Below, one piece after another: positions 1 through 14,571 of a stretch of 64,000 bases of DNA. The stretch's first letter is position 1; each line of letters opens with the position of its first letter. Source of the DNA: Camarhynchus parvulus (taxonomy: Eukaryota > Chordata > Aves > Passeriformes > Thraupidae); the NCBI RefSeq assembly GCF_901933205.1, contig NC_044573.1:83472546-83536545 (forward strand). Reading direction: 5' to 3'. The notes beneath the pieces were generated by a model, which had not been told where the DNA came from, searched no databases, and was given only the letters and a program-made list of their open reading frames with translations. Made by a program: the position numbers and the translations under genes.

Positions 1-2952
1 GGTACATGGTCTTTTTTAACACAAAGAGCTTGGCAAATCCTCAGGTGGATAAACAGGCTTAATAGTGTAAAAACTAAGCTAGATCAATTTAAGATGGGCA
101 AGCCTGACTCCCACACTGTAACTCATGGTTTTTCTAGATGTCTATACTTATAGTCATTTTTCTCAGCCTCTGAGCTGGTCATTTGTGAGCAAGTTTCAAG
201 CCAAAAAAACCTTGCAACCATATTTAATGTGATACAGTTTGGAGCTAGAAAAGCCCTGCTGGGGACTGAGTTGAAGCCCAGCACTGTGCTAATGACAGCT
301 TACAGGGTTATCACGTGGAAGTTGGCTCAGGCATAATCATCAAAGCCTGGCAAAATTCTTTACAGAAACCCTCAGTACCAATAATCTCATGCTGTATTTT
401 ACCTGCAGTTTGTGAGAAGGAAGAGCTGGCTGAGACATTAAGCTAACTAATAAGGCTTGCAGAAGAACAGGATTCAGAAAACATCATTAAAGCAGATGAT
501 AATTGTGAACAACACCTCTTCAAATATGATGTTTAAGACTGAATAGAGTGCCACTTAAAATGCACTTTTAAAAGTGGGCTCGGTATCCAACTGCCTGAAA
601 GAAATCTCATGAGTACTTCTACAGCTCTAATCATGGTGCTGTGCTTTTCAGGCCTTTTTTTGCTGATCCTCGCTTAAAAGGTCAGACGTGTAACATTCAT
701 TACTTTGACCTAGCAGCATCAGGCATTTGTAGCAGTTAACTCTGTAGCTATTATTCTCTAAACACTTGGAGTGAAAGCTAGAAGCTTTAAAGTCCTGACT
801 TTTGAGTTTTCTCATGTTTCAACAGAAAGATTTTTCTATTGAAAATGACACAAACTATGTCTTGAGTCTATCAATAAGTCTCTAATGTAGGGTGGGATTA
901 GAAAAACAGGAATTGGCTGCCATAAGCAATTCTTACACAACTAAAATATACAAGTGCATATTAGAAGCACAGGATTTGGGACTTTGAGTGGTTCTCTTTT
1001 ATTTTTTTGTGTATTTATTTATGGAATAATATCTCTCTCTAAGGCTTAATGAAGTGCTTCGAACCTGTAAGGCATCAGGCTGAATATAAATTCACATTAG
1101 ACATTTTCATTTTGTCTCCATAGAAACTAAATGTTCAAATGTGTTAAGTTATTTTTGTCTTTGGAGTATTTATGTGCTTCAGAATTTGAACATGTACTCA
1201 GAGGGAAAAACTATGATTTCAATAAAATTGTGTTGTCTTATGGACTATGAGCAGGTGAATGAGATGTATTTGAATGACTGGTATGGCAAAAATAAACTCT
1301 GGAAAGAGAGAAATTCAGAACTCTGTATTGAAAATAAACTAACCCTAATGTTCCATCATCCTGCAAAATCTTTAAAGTGAAATATATCCAATTTAGAATG
1401 TCCAGGATCATCACTTCCTTGCAATTGTGCCTTTGAAATCTAATTGAAGTAAGGAAACCCACTGAAGGATTGTTGTCAATACAATTGGGTGAAACTTAAT
1501 CTCAATTGATACTTTGTTTCTCAGGAGAGAGATTATACTTTCTCAGAATCAAGGAAAAGCACCACTGCAGCTGAATTAAAGTTCAAATTATTTGACTTCT
1601 TAATTTAGAGTTTTACTGCAGAAAAACTGTCATCCAAAGTAGGAGAGCTCAGAGAATGAAGAGCTTCAGCTCAGTAGTAGGGAGCTTCAGTTGCAGCACT
1701 TCAGAGTGGCTGTTTTCAATCTTGTGACTTAGAAGAAGAGTTGGTGTTTATATTTACTGGTTTTATCTGCATACAGGTAATGTCTAAAATTCAATTGCTG
1801 GAGCTGTTACTGTACTGAATCAGTACATACTGGTATTTTAAGGGTCATCACTTCCTAGAAGGTACTGACAATCCCTCTCTTTAAATATAATTTTATTACA
1901 CAAAGGATAATTAGAATGAGTTACAGTAAAAATACAGCAATATCAACATGAAGCCACATTCTTTGTGTCATGTAATAGCTTACATTCATTTGTTGCCTTC
2001 TATTGAAGTCAGAAAGACAAAAGAAAGCAAAAGGAAACTCCAGGAAAGATGATAGCTAGAACATAGTGGAACATGTAGGAAACCCATGCAGGGACAGAAA
2101 ATTTCAGCATAGAGCAGAGAACAAGCTTGATATTTATACAGATCCTGTCACACAAACACAAGCACTCATTACATCTTCATAGCAAACAACTTCACTGCCT
2201 CCAAGAAACAGCACGGTAGAGTCGTTAATGTTTCCTCAAAGGCTTCAGGTTAACTAAAGAATTGCAACATGTTTAGTCTGGAGGTAATAAAAATCCATGG
2301 GATAGCAAAAAATAGTTTTAAGAAAAACATGGTAAGCAGAGTGTCGTGGAGAGGTACACTGGAAAAGAGATCAATCAGCAGTGGAAAGGAGTACAGTAAG
2401 CTTATGTGTTCCAGTGCACTCAGGGATGTGCCCCTTAATTGCATGGTAGTGTCACAAAATGCCATTTTTTAGGCTAATTCAAATTCTATGAGGTTATATT
2501 TTCTTAGGGTATACAAGTAATTTTTAAAGGCAAGTAAATTTGTGTTATCAAATGAACAGAAGGCAATCTATTTATTAAACACACTGAGCAAAGAGCATAT
2601 GCTATGAATGGTGTGCTATGTCCATGCAGAAGGTAGTCACTAAATCATATTAAACAGATGCAAGCATTCTTTCTTTTAGCTAGAAAATATCTGCCTTATG
2701 AGTGTGCTGTACATTCATTGTTGCAGTGTCAGACTTGCAAAATTATTTCTTGCTTTAAGAATGACGAATATGCTTTCCCAATTTTATGAAGGGAAAATTG
2801 AACAGGATCCAATGCTACACAAGAATACTAAAGTATGACTCTATTCACTCATAAAAGATGAAGACAGGCTGATGTAGTATGCAACAGAGCTAATACTTTT
2901 CCAATCAGTGTAAATGCATAGTATTCCATATTTTTATGAGCAGGTTGTTAAA
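1..2952. other. Intronic stretch with no recognised element
   Basis: AT-rich sequence on both strands. The only ORFs are under 85 codons, overlap each other and resemble no family. I recognised no repeat, RNA gene or splice-bounded exon. Confidence 0.5.
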
Positions 2953-3640
2953 ATCTAGAATCAAAAAATAATAAAAATTTTCAGAGAGCTCTGAATAACA
3001 TCTGGTCCAGGTTACGCTCAAATCAATGCCAGCCTGGAGTATCTCAGGACCTTGTAGAGTCAAGTTTGAACATCTCCAAGAATGGAGATATCTGCAGCCT
3101 TTCTAGAAAACCTGGTCCAATATTTGAAAGCCTTCAAGGGTGCCCCATTAAGTCATACTCAACTCTCCACCAGGAATTCCAAGTCCTTTTCTTGGGAGCA
3201 AAGGCAGCAAAGGTGCCTTGGAATCAATTGACGATCAGCCTCAGCTGAGGCAAGAGGCTCTTACATGCCAGGTGCAAGACTTGCCATTTCTTTGCACACA
3301 GGTTTATTGTCAGCCTGTTTCTCTACCAGGTTCTTGTGAATCACAATAATAACAGGGATTGTACTGACCTTCCCCCTAAAGTGGTGCTGCTGACAGGGTA
3401 CCTCCTCCTGCTGCTGACTGTCACCTCCTCCAGAAAGTAATGAAGGTGCTAAATAACTGTCCCCAGTTTTAAGGTATGGAGATGCCACTGGTACCCAGCC
3501 ACTGGCCAAATTTTTTATCAGTGATCACAATGCTGCAAACCCAGTTGTCCAGCTGATTTTGCCTTCACCATAAGAATAGGTAGTCCACCTATCCAATCCA
3601 TGCCTACAGATTTATGAATGGACATTAATTTTACTAATAA
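2953..3640 (-). mobile_element. CR1 LINE relic, antisense, internally deleted
   Basis: Read on the minus strand this resembles the 3' part of avian CR1. From the 3' end it shows an atcatctggtcca-type block (2998-3010), a ...gaatggagatatctgcagcc... block (3083-3103), a ccaagtccttttct block (3179-3193) and a ccaggtgcaagacttgccat-type block (3269-3288). Then come a gccactggtacccagccactgg block and a gatcacaa...ccagttgtccagc...ccacctatccaatccatg block (3524-3602). The last blocks correspond to the coding part of CR1 ORF2 (reverse transcriptase region). Many substitutions, and likely loss of consensus sequence between about 3140 and 3175, mark an old copy. No open frame survives. The identification is by recalled consensus, and the outer limits are approximate. 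Confidence 0.75.
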
Positions 3641-6600
3641 TGCATGTGATAATCATGAATATTAGTGCATTGCATCTGTGTTACTCTTGCTGAAAACAGT
3701 ATGCTTCCAGTACACCATTAGTATTTAGCTGGTACACTAGGATGTTTCTGGCTATGCAGCTGTTTCCACCTCAATTCAGTCTTTGGAATTGATATTTCAG
3801 ATACAGATACTATCTTATGCTGCATTTGAGTTCTGTTCCATATGGGCTGGTAAATGATTCTTTCTAGAAGCAACATTATAATATGGCTATATTCCCACAG
3901 GTCTGATCCCAAGAAAGCTGAAATGAATGAAAATAGTCGCATCAATGTTTCTAGGTTTTATATTGGACTCAGTGAACTCCCAAGCTGATGTTAAATAAAT
4001 GCACTTACCTTATAGAGGCACCGGGGCACCAGCAAAGAGTGTTAAGGAAGCATTGTAAATATGAATAACTGTAGTTTAAACCTCAGCCTGTAACATTTTA
4101 TTATATTTACAAGAGATCACTACAAATGTTTATGATATTACTTGTTACATAGAGAATTCAGGTGGGAGTGAGGCTGTAATGTTTTAGGCCAGGATTCCAA
4201 GCAGGATTTTGGAAGCACATGGAATATTTAAAATATGCATTATAAAAAGTATCACAGTAGATTTAGATCCTTATTCTGAAACCTCCACTCTCTTAGTGCA
4301 GAGTACATGTTGTATTAGTATTGAGATATTACAGTGAAAAACACCAAAGAATTACAAATGCATGCACAAAATGATGGGGTGTGCTGAAAAATATTCAAAG
4401 CCAACAATTTTATGATTAATTTAACTGTTTTGGGAAATGATTTTTCCTTTTCCTCTCAAACTGGAAACTTGCTCACAGCAAATTTCAGTCTTCTGTGATG
4501 ATCTCTCATACAGAATCTTTAAAAACCTTGTTACCCGCATTGTAAAAAAATGTGTTCTTGTATGTGTTCACCTAGAAATTTGAAGGTTTTCAAGTAATAT
4601 GGAATTAGAGATGGTTCTGGTTTTCAAAGGTGGTTTTTTAGAGATGGTTTAGGCTTTTTAAAAGCCCTGGCACTAAAATGCTTTAGCCACCCTATTGTAA
4701 AACAGATGCATATTATTTAAAATAAAAGTACCTGGAAGTTTTCTTCAGGTCTAATATTTGCTTAGGCTTTTTTTCTTACTTTTTTACTTTTCATTGTCTT
4801 TTGTAAAGATTTCCATTAGTAATGAGACTCCTGGTACTCTTTGTACAGGAAGATGAAGTACCCAAGTGAAAAGTCAAAAGAGCAATTTCAACACTGTGCT
4901 GTTTGAGGTACCAGCTGAGGGAATTTAGGATCACGTGTGTGCAGCAGTGTCTAACAGTGAGCACTGCCATGAGCTGATGATGAGGGTACTCTGTGGCCAT
5001 GAGGAGCTGCCTCCATCCTCCCTCCCTGATGGCAGTCAGAAAAAGCATGCTGAGCCACAATATTGCAAAACACCCAAGGAATAGAATTGGTACCATTACC
5101 TGCCAAAAGCTTCCAGTTTATCTATTGTTGCAGCTATTCCTTTTGTTTATAAATAGAAATAGCATTTCTGTTGCTGCTGATAATATGTTTAGATTGCATT
5201 AGCTCCATGTGACACTGGAGAGAACCATTTCATATTCCATTTGTGAAAAAGAGGGAGGGGGAAAAAAGCACCTTTTTTTTAGTCTAATGGCTTCTGTATA
5301 TTGAACTAGGCCAAATTTGAAAATTTCTGTTTCATGAACATGAAATATATAACTTTCATGTCCAATGTCTTTTCTGTTGTACAAAGGTATATTAAAAAAT
5401 TACATTGTACACGAGTCTTTTAGGATATTGATTAAACTTTTATGTGTAAGTAATACCTCTGTAAACCTATCATCTTGAGATTAAAGCTCCTTGTATTGCT
5501 GAGGTAGTGGGAAGTGTATTCTCACACAGCTTTTGAAGTTCTTATTCATGAGTGATCTGTGACTTTGAATACTGCAGTAGAGAAAGAAGTGGGACATATT
5601 TGTGTTTTGTAGTTCTTAATATGCTTTATACATGTGTTATTAATAGGGAAAAATGAATATTTGTTTTAGGCAGTGCAATTCTTTGCTTTAGACAACCACA
5701 AATGCTTTAATCTTTTTTAATGTCCCATTTTCTTGAAGTCTGAATGTGAAATTGAAGATATGTTATCAAAAAAATGGCAGTTCATACAAGATCTGATCCT
5801 GAATTATGAACATCTCTTAAAACAGAAAAGTTTCAATTACAAACAGTTAAATGGAGAATCATATACGAAGAGAGAAAAGTGGGATTTTTGCAGAATCATC
5901 TTGTTTAGTTAGAATCTTAACAAAGAATCATTCTTCTTTACTTAATTTCTTTCTCTTTCAAGCTGCAAAAAATCCCAAGTTTTTCCTGAATTCTTGTTAT
6001 TTGTTTTCGTATTGCACTTTGAATTTCAACTGTTCTCCAGAAATGCCAGAGGTTCCCCACTACCTGGGCTTTAGTTTGGCATGCCTTTGAGTAGGGACTA
6101 GAATAAGATCTGTGTGTTTGACTAAGAACAATGTGTGGGTTTTCCATTTACTTCTGTGAAAAAGTTTTTGTTCATCTTCGTGAGTGTTTTGTGGAGCATG
6201 TACAGCATGGCCTTGATCTCAAGTCATAAAAATAATTTTCAACAATCTCATTGTTATTTTTTGCTGACTATTTCTATTCTCTTTCTAAGTATAATGCTAT
6301 TAAATTGAAATCTTTGGAGAACATAAATACATATGTGGAATCTAGATACTTTTCTGAATTGCAGTAGAAATCATAACAGGAACAAGTTCTCCTCCTTCAT
6401 TTATTTTATTTTATTTGTTTGAAATAAATCCTAAGAAATCAAATATAAAATATAGTAAAAAAAAACTCAGGATGAACCCAGATTTTGGAACACGGCCATG
6501 CCAAGACCTCTGCCTCTCCGCCTTTTAACTAGTTACTTAATTTCTTAGCACTGTCTGGTTTGGGATGACAGACAGCTTTTAATTGATGTCAGCACAGTAC

Positions 6601-9600
6601 TTGTTTTTGTCTTATGATTTCCCCACCAGTTTTTGATCTGACAGCGTATCAAATACCTGGGTGAAATACAGACAGATTGCTTTCATCACCTTTCTATCAT
6701 CTATTTCTTTGGTCACCCTTTCAAAGAACTCACTCGGGTTTGTTTGGCAAATAAATATTAGTTGGAGTTTGTGATTTTTTTTCCCTTTTTTCATCCTCTG
6801 AGAAGGATGTTTTCCTTAATGACTGATGCAAGTGTTTTGCCCAGAGGATAGGCTGGTCTCTAAGGAGTTGCATTTTTCACTCCTGTTCATTTCTTGAATA
6901 GAATGGCTGATATTTTTAATCCTTTTCAAGTAGCTGGTCTTTAATAGCACAGATTACAGCAAGACAGTCTGGTTCTGAAAGTCCTGGAGGATGCCACTCT
7001 GGTATCGTGGATAAGACAAAAGGACCCCAAAAGTTTAAAAAATACATCTTTGCAAGTGTAGTGATGTTTTTTCTCTAAGCTGACATATCACCTGCTATGT
7101 CAACTTACGCAGGGGAAGCCTAGAAGTCTCCAATTTGCAATTTCAAGCAGTTAACTGTGTTTTGCAGCAGGTTGCACACACTGCTGGGCTCTGTATGCAT
7201 AGCAGAGAGAAATCAAATGTTAGGATCTGTTCCTAAAAGGTTAAAGTAAATAATCAGTCCTGAAGCTAGGGCTGTTTCATGGGGTGGTGGTTTTTACCAT
7301 CAATATCCTGAATGCCACATGGTGTAGGGACAGGCTCTCCAATGCCAGTCCCTGCCAGGAGATCTGCAAGTCTGCTCCACACTTGGTGGGTGCCACCTTG
7401 CAGCTCTCTGTGCCTGCCTCCAGAGCTGGAGGCTTGTGCTGGGGAATTCTGAGAGGGAATGGGGAGAGGGTGTGAGGCAGCTCCCAGCTGCTGAGGCTTG
7501 GGATTCTGGCCAGGGGCAGGAAGGTCTTTGTGCTCCACCCCATGCTGTCAACGTGTGTTATCATGAGTGTCACTGAAAGATCAAGCCCTTCTGGAAATTC
7601 AAACAGGAATAAGCTGCCTGGCCTATGATGCCTATGATTTTTAGATGGTGGTAGAGCTTAGGAAGGATTCAGAAGCCTAATCTAGCAGTGGTAATATTTC
7701 AAAAACCTTTCCATATTGCTCTAAGGGCATTTCCTCACCAATGAAAAAGCTACCAGTGAAAAATAGAAGATGCTGGATTCTAGATCTCTTTTGGCAGCTA
7801 ATTTTACCAATGTCCATATTTAGGGTTGCTTGAATGCCACACCTAACTTCTAAAATTTAGGTCACACCAAGCAACACACAGTATGACAAATCATTTATGT
7901 GTGTTAAATGAGTTTCTTTCCCTTTGCAGTCTCCAGTATCTTTACAAGAGATGTTTTGTTGACTAGCTCTTTCAGGAACTTTTCTCTGGCATATACTTAC
8001 TTCAGTCCTGTAAGTCTCCCATGCAAATTTTTGGAGGTTTAGTGTTGATTTTCTTAGTGCTGAATTATTGGCCTGCTCTCCTGTGCAAGGACAACAGGCC
8101 ATATGACCTCCTTAGGTGAGAATGAAGGCTTGGTGTTACTTCTTTGACATAATGAAAGTACATATATTGTGCTAATGAAAGATATTACTTTGAAATTAGT
8201 TCTGTAATACTGCTCAAGTGTGTGGACAATTAAATAACTCTCCTAGTCCAGAGTCACCAATCTATTAATTTCAATCTCTTTATAAGTATGGATCTTTTTA
8301 TCCTTATTTTAATCTTATTTTTAATCTATTAATCCTTATTTTATTCTTTGATTATCCCTCTATTTCATCTTGTGGAGAAGAACAAAATTTAATATTAGTC
8401 CTTAGATTTGAATGTAATATGGATGTGAGCTGGCTTAATTAATCATCTGTGCATATGAGTAACTATATAATACCTAGCAAACCAATTAAAAGATAACTAG
8501 CACTGCCAAAGCAACTGGCAGCATATAATGGGATGTGAGTAAGAATAAAGACAGTGCTCACCCTGCAGAGCCTCTGTGGCTGGTTGGCATGTCTGTTTCC
8601 CCAGGCAGCAGGGAATGCACAGAACACTGGAAAAGGTTCAGCCCTTGAGTCTGTCAAATGACGTAAGCAGAATTTTAAGATCTCTAATTCCATCTAGTAT
8701 GCTATATTTCTGTAAAGGATTTAACTTATTTTTATGAAGGAATAGATTTAGAAAAGCTGCATTTGTTTTCTATATAATTTAAAAATTATAATGTCCAGCC
8801 AGAACAAGGCTTGCCTCCCATGTCCATGTCCTCAGCTCACTCAAAATCCATAGAATATTTTTTAAGTTACCATGCCTTTCTATATTTTTTATTCAATGAC
8901 AGTGATAGAAATACAGACTAGATCTTCCTGTAGTTTTTAGTTCCAAACAATGACTATTGTAAAACCTTCAAAACTTGGGGATAGGGAGTGAATGACAGAC
9001 AAAAAGATTCTTTATCCAGGACATGATTTGCACCAATAATTGCACACTGCTTTGGCATCACTAGATATAGTGAATCTAAAAAGAATGTGACACTTCTCCC
9101 ATGTCACTTTAGCATGGCAAGATTTACTGTAATAGTGAAGGATACATTTCAGTGGCTAATTAATTGTGAATATTCCTGTTTAAGTTAAGCCTTTTTCATG
9201 GAAGCAGGAAGGATTCTGCATTATTCTAGTTGCTATATAAATAAATAAAAAGGAATAGAAGATCATGTTCCACTCTTGAATGTCTTATTGAAATTGCATT
9301 TTTTCCACACTGGCATCAAGTGTCTTTGTATCAGGTAAAGAAAAAAAAAAAGGTAATTTAATTCAGGTAGGTGTTAATTCTGCTTCAGTGGACAATTCAG
9401 TCATGAGTCTCCAGGGAAATCCAATCCCAAACAGGAAATAAAATCAGCTGCTAATGAGGCTCAGCTTTTTACTCTGCTTTTCCAAAGACAGGTTACAATT
9501 GAACACTGCCCCAGGTTTGTGGCATCCTCTGTGCTGGCAAGCCATGCAGATTTTACATACTGCAGCCTGCTGCCATTCAGAAATAAATAAAATAAATAAA

Positions 9601-12600
9601 GTGCAAACTCAAGCTTCTCTCCATGGCAACCGCTGCATCACTTGAGCCTCGTGCCACTTCCTGAACAACTGTGCATAGGAAAATAAGCCAGCAGCCAGCA
9701 TGAGGGGAAACAACAGGGACAAGTACATAAAATCTGCCCAGGCTGTCAGGCACAGTCTTCCTATAGACTGTTTAGGGCTGCCTTTTTAACTTTGTTTCCA
9801 TATGTTCTGAGGTAGAATCCAGTTTATCCTCGCTGTGGCACGGGGGCAGAAGACTGGGTGGCTGATGAGAGAGCTAAAGCTGGGATGATGCAGAATCTCC
9901 TTCTCACACAGTCCTCATGCAACAGCCTTGCCCCTCAGCAGGTCTGGTGGGCAGGAGGAAGGGCAGGCTGCCCCTGGGTCTTTCCAGAGCCACCAGCATC
10001 GGGTCCCTGCAGTGATTCTTCCCAAACAGTTGTGGAGCTGCACTTGGAACCAAGCCCCAACAGCCAGGTAGAAAAGCAGGTTGTGACAACAAGTAACCCT
10101 GGTTCCTGAACTGTATATGGCCCTGCAAAAGTTGTCAATTTTATGTAGCCTCTTTCACTGAGCCCATTTTAGTGAGTGAAATGAGCCACAGTAAGTGGCT
10201 AAACTGTTCTCTCTCAGGGCAGGCTTCTGTCATTCCAAATGTCCTTGAGAAAGAGCCCTAGGACATGGCCACAGGCTGTATGGAGGAATCCCGGGTGGGA
10301 AGGCTTCTGTATGCTACCTGTCAAATCCTGTGGAGGAAATGGAGCAGTATTTACATGTCTGCCCCAATCCACCTTATGAATTTCCACATAAAAATGGGGA
10401 AATGTGGGAAACAGGTAGGCATCAGGATGGCATGAGTAGGCAATGCTCTTTTTACAGTTTTGCACTTAGAGCAGAGACATTCAAGTGGAGATGGGCAGAG
10501 TGAGCTGCTGGAAGGGCCAGACTTGCTTTGCATTCAACATGCTGATGTGTCTAGGAAGAGATTGGCAGTCATCTAGCAAACTTCTTGTGTTGCTGCAGGG
10601 ATGGGATTCTTACAGTGTTTCTGATATTCTTCCTGCTTAATAAAGTTCATAGTGGAATTAAATACAGTTGTTCCTAATGCAGGATCAAAGAACAAAGTTC
10701 ATGACCCTCTACTATATGAAGGCACTCCATATCCAATGGGTTTCTCTGCTGCAGCAGTCTACATACCCCTCAATATTAATTTTTTAGTACTTGGTACCAT
10801 TTGAGAGATGGAAATCCTGTATTCAGACTTTAAAATTGTACACCAAGCAAGTATACATAAGTGTATCAAGTGTGTATTTTGCATTTATCTATATAAATGC
10901 ATTCTTCTTCAGCCATGTTCCAAATCTAGTAATAACATTTTCATAAGTAATTGCTATAAATCCATTTTTTATTATATCTGTTAAGCTCGTTTTATGTTAT
11001 ACAAACATTTTGTTACACTTTGTAAATTTGATGCTTAGAGAATGGCTCACTTACCAGCACTGTGAAAAATGGCAACCAATGCTGAATCAAGGGATATGTG
11101 ACTATCGAAAGAATTAATGCAGGGATGAGTAAAAACCCCAAATCTCTCCTTTTTGGTAGAAATAAATTGACTACAAAGTCTTTGCAGAATGCTTTCTTAG
11201 ATTAACAGGTCAATTTGCTAAGCAAATGTCCTAGGCACTGGATCAGAGAAACACACTCTTCAGGGGTCACTGAATGCTTTATTATTTAAACAAGATGGAA
11301 CAGCTAAAACTGGAGAAAAAATAGCATTAGCCTTGCAGTAAGGGTACTTAGCTGTCATTGAGAGATGTGAAGTCAAGTCCCTGCATCAAGGCAAGCAGTG
11401 CATAGGCACCACACAGGACAGCTGACCATTTGTCTTTTGGCTGTTCTTCAGTAGCAGTGCTTACACCTCTAATAGCAGTGCTTACGTGTCACCTTCCTCA
11501 TGACAATTTTTTGATTTGATTTTTGCCCCAGTGAATATTAAGACCCAAGCCTCATTTCTTTTATGAATAAAAAGAGGCTGGCTAGCTAGACATCCTGATT
11601 AATTTTCAAAAACAATTTTAGGGTTTTTTTTTCCTACAGAATATGCAAAATTTGGTGGATTTAGTCAATTGAATTTGTTAATGGAGTGTAAGTATGTGTA
11701 TGTATCATTGTGACAATGGGAGGTCAAAAAGGGAAAAAAAAGATGTCATGAGGAGACTAGTGAGAAATATCACTTTACTGATCCCATTGTCCTGCAGCTG
11801 CTTTGGAATTTTGTCTTTTTCCAATTTAAAGGAAGATCCTCATAGCTGCAAATTCTCTGCTTGCCCATTTTCTACTAGCAAATATTTAAACAGCATTTCT
11901 CTACTACCATGCCTTGTGTGGGAGATGCTCTCTGCTAGATGATCTGCTGCACTTAGAGTCAGTCAAGGTCTCTTTCCTTTTGGACTCCTGCAGACTCAGG
12001 TAAAGTGGCAGCCTGTTTGGAAAAGCAGAGGAAACAACTGAAGGCAGCATTTGAGTACCTTCCCATTACCACTGAGAGCTATTCAAACAAGTATTTCCTT
12101 GTTTCAGGTCATAGCTGTATAGTAGTTTTGTACATGTAACCAAGTACATATGTTATCCATAATGAAGACATTTTGGAAAACTGTGCCATTGCAGACTTAT
12201 TTAGGCTGTACATTTTACAGGCTGGCTGTGACAACTCTGTGCTATAACATAATGGAAAGTTTTTCTAACAATTTCTCGGAGGGGAACAGAAAACAGATAA
12301 CACCTAATTAGGGTGGAGCTTTTGAAATGCGTGTAATAGCAGGTTCAAGGTCTGGAATTTTTTCCTTTTATTAGTGTGAGGATGATATGAAATTCACTGA
12401 CTTCAGAAAAAGCTGTATTTTTATGACCAAAGGTAGATTTCAAGATTTGAGCCTTCAAGACATAGTTTATATGTGTTGTCCTTATATGTTCCTAGAAATG
12501 GTTGTAATGGCTGTTTTACAGAAATGTGTGCAAACGATCAAAATCACTTCAAAGCACAATTACTCTTTGAAGTGGTCAGCCAAGAATGGTCAGCTTATCA

Positions 12601-14546
12601 AAATTTGAAGTGACATATCAAAGTAGCCATTTGGATACTCTATCCAGATAATAAGGTGTTCAGAAAGAGACTTCCTTTGTATGTCCGTACCAATCTAATA
12701 TGTCTGCAAATACACATCCCAAGCTACCTTTAAAGCGGTTTTGTAAGTACTGGTTACAGACCAGGCAATGTAGACTACAGCTATGTGTGGCTTACTCATC
12801 ACACCTGTTTATTTGTACCCTGTGCTCAGTGGTTTCCAGCAGCAGCAAAACATCTGGAAACACCAACTTGGAGGAGCTGTTGCTGACTGTATATAAAATT
12901 AGAAACTTTGTGTGGAGCTGAAGAGTCAGAAGTTGGTTCTGTCTCTAAACCACTATTTCTTGGAAAGATACAAGATTGTTCTGTCCTGCTCCAGGGCAAA
13001 TGAAAGTTACTTGGATGTGCCTAACAGGGTGCTGACCCTAAGCTAATGCACCCTCCCTCGCCAGAACTTCTTGGCTCAGACTCATCACCATGTTAATTGC
13101 TTTTCATATCTTACAAACATTAGCTATGCAGAATGGACAAGTGAACACATGTCTTCTTATAAATAACCATTCAGACATTGAATAAGCCAAATTGTCTGGT
13201 GGAAATAAAAGTGAGACACAGAAAGTCCTTGAGCCCAACTGTTTACTCTGGATTTCCTATAAAAGCCTGAACACTGTGTGTCTCAGATGGGATGTGAAAG
13301 GAATACCAAATTACATTAGCTGAGTTTTCCTCTGGTTCTTTTTCATCTCAGTGGAAAGCATCCCAAACCTCAGGTTTCCACTTGGCATAAAAGAGCAAGA
13401 GTAAATCCTTTTGTGTGATTTGTCTGTTGAAACAGAAGAATAATTAGAGACTGTTTATCAGTCTATGAAGACCAACTGACTCATTGCTTCTGTCTTTAAT
13501 GGTTCTTTTGTGTTCACAGCTTATCTGAGTTGTGCATTAACCAGGGATTCAGGAAATCTACTTATTGTTGTAGCCTGTGGCATGAGTTCTAGCAACAAAG
13601 CCTTACTTGATTGTTTCCCAATTTGTAAATTATGAGTAGTGACAACAACTACCAACTATTCCATCAGAAAATTTGAGATATACTGATGAGGAGGAGTACA
13701 TATTAGAGAGAGGTATTATTATAATAATTGTTTACTTCTTGGTTAACTGAACAATAATTGATGTCACAAGTGTATGTAGGGTTGTGCACAGAGATGTAGC
13801 AGATGGTAATTAATGGCTACAGAAAGGGAGACTATCACACAGAAAGTTTCTGAGACCCTTTTCAACTTAGGAGCTTTCAATCATAATTCTATTAGAGGAA
13901 AAAAAAGGCAAGAAGGAAAACCAGAAGAAAGAATTAGAGGATGCATTTTTGAACATTAGGTGATGTACTACAGATTGCCTTTACCTCCATGTTAATGGTT
14001 TTCACAAGTCAACACATTTGTTTGCTGAAAAGTAAAAAAGAAAATCTCATAAATGAAGGTTGGGAGGAGAGAGAGAAAAATGCTTCATTTCTTTAGCAAT
14101 AGTTGGCAACAGCTGTAGCACAGCTGAGTTCTTATAAGTGTACTGGGGAAAAGCTACACCATTAATGGTAATTTATCTTATGTTGCTCTCCAGGCTCTAT
14201 TATCTAAGTGCTTTGTGCCAAATGTAATAAAATGGCCAGATTTCTCATTATAGAAAGCATAAATTGCTGAAGGCAAATATATTATGAAGGAAACTGTCAA
14301 TATGATAATTGTGCACTCCTGTCACTAAATTGCAGAAAATATACATGTGTATGAATATGCTAACCCTCTAGACCGTTTAGTGGTAGAATAACTGGAAGAG
14401 TGTGCACTGAGGGTATGTTATTCTTTTTGACATTTTTTATTGCTACATAGCCTATAGAGATTACACATTACAATAGATTTAAAAAGCATTATAAATGGAT
14501 CAGGATGCCACTATGTGCCTACTTGCAGTCAGACACTTGTAATAAT

Positions 14547-14571
14547 ATAATTTTATAAATTATAAAATTAT
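14547..14571. repeat. Perfect 12-bp AT inverted repeat
   Basis: ATAATTTTATAA is followed by one A and then its exact reverse complement TTATAAAATTAT. It is pure A/T and could extrude as a cruciform. In AT-rich intron such palindromes also occur by chance, so no function is claimed. Confidence 0.8.
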
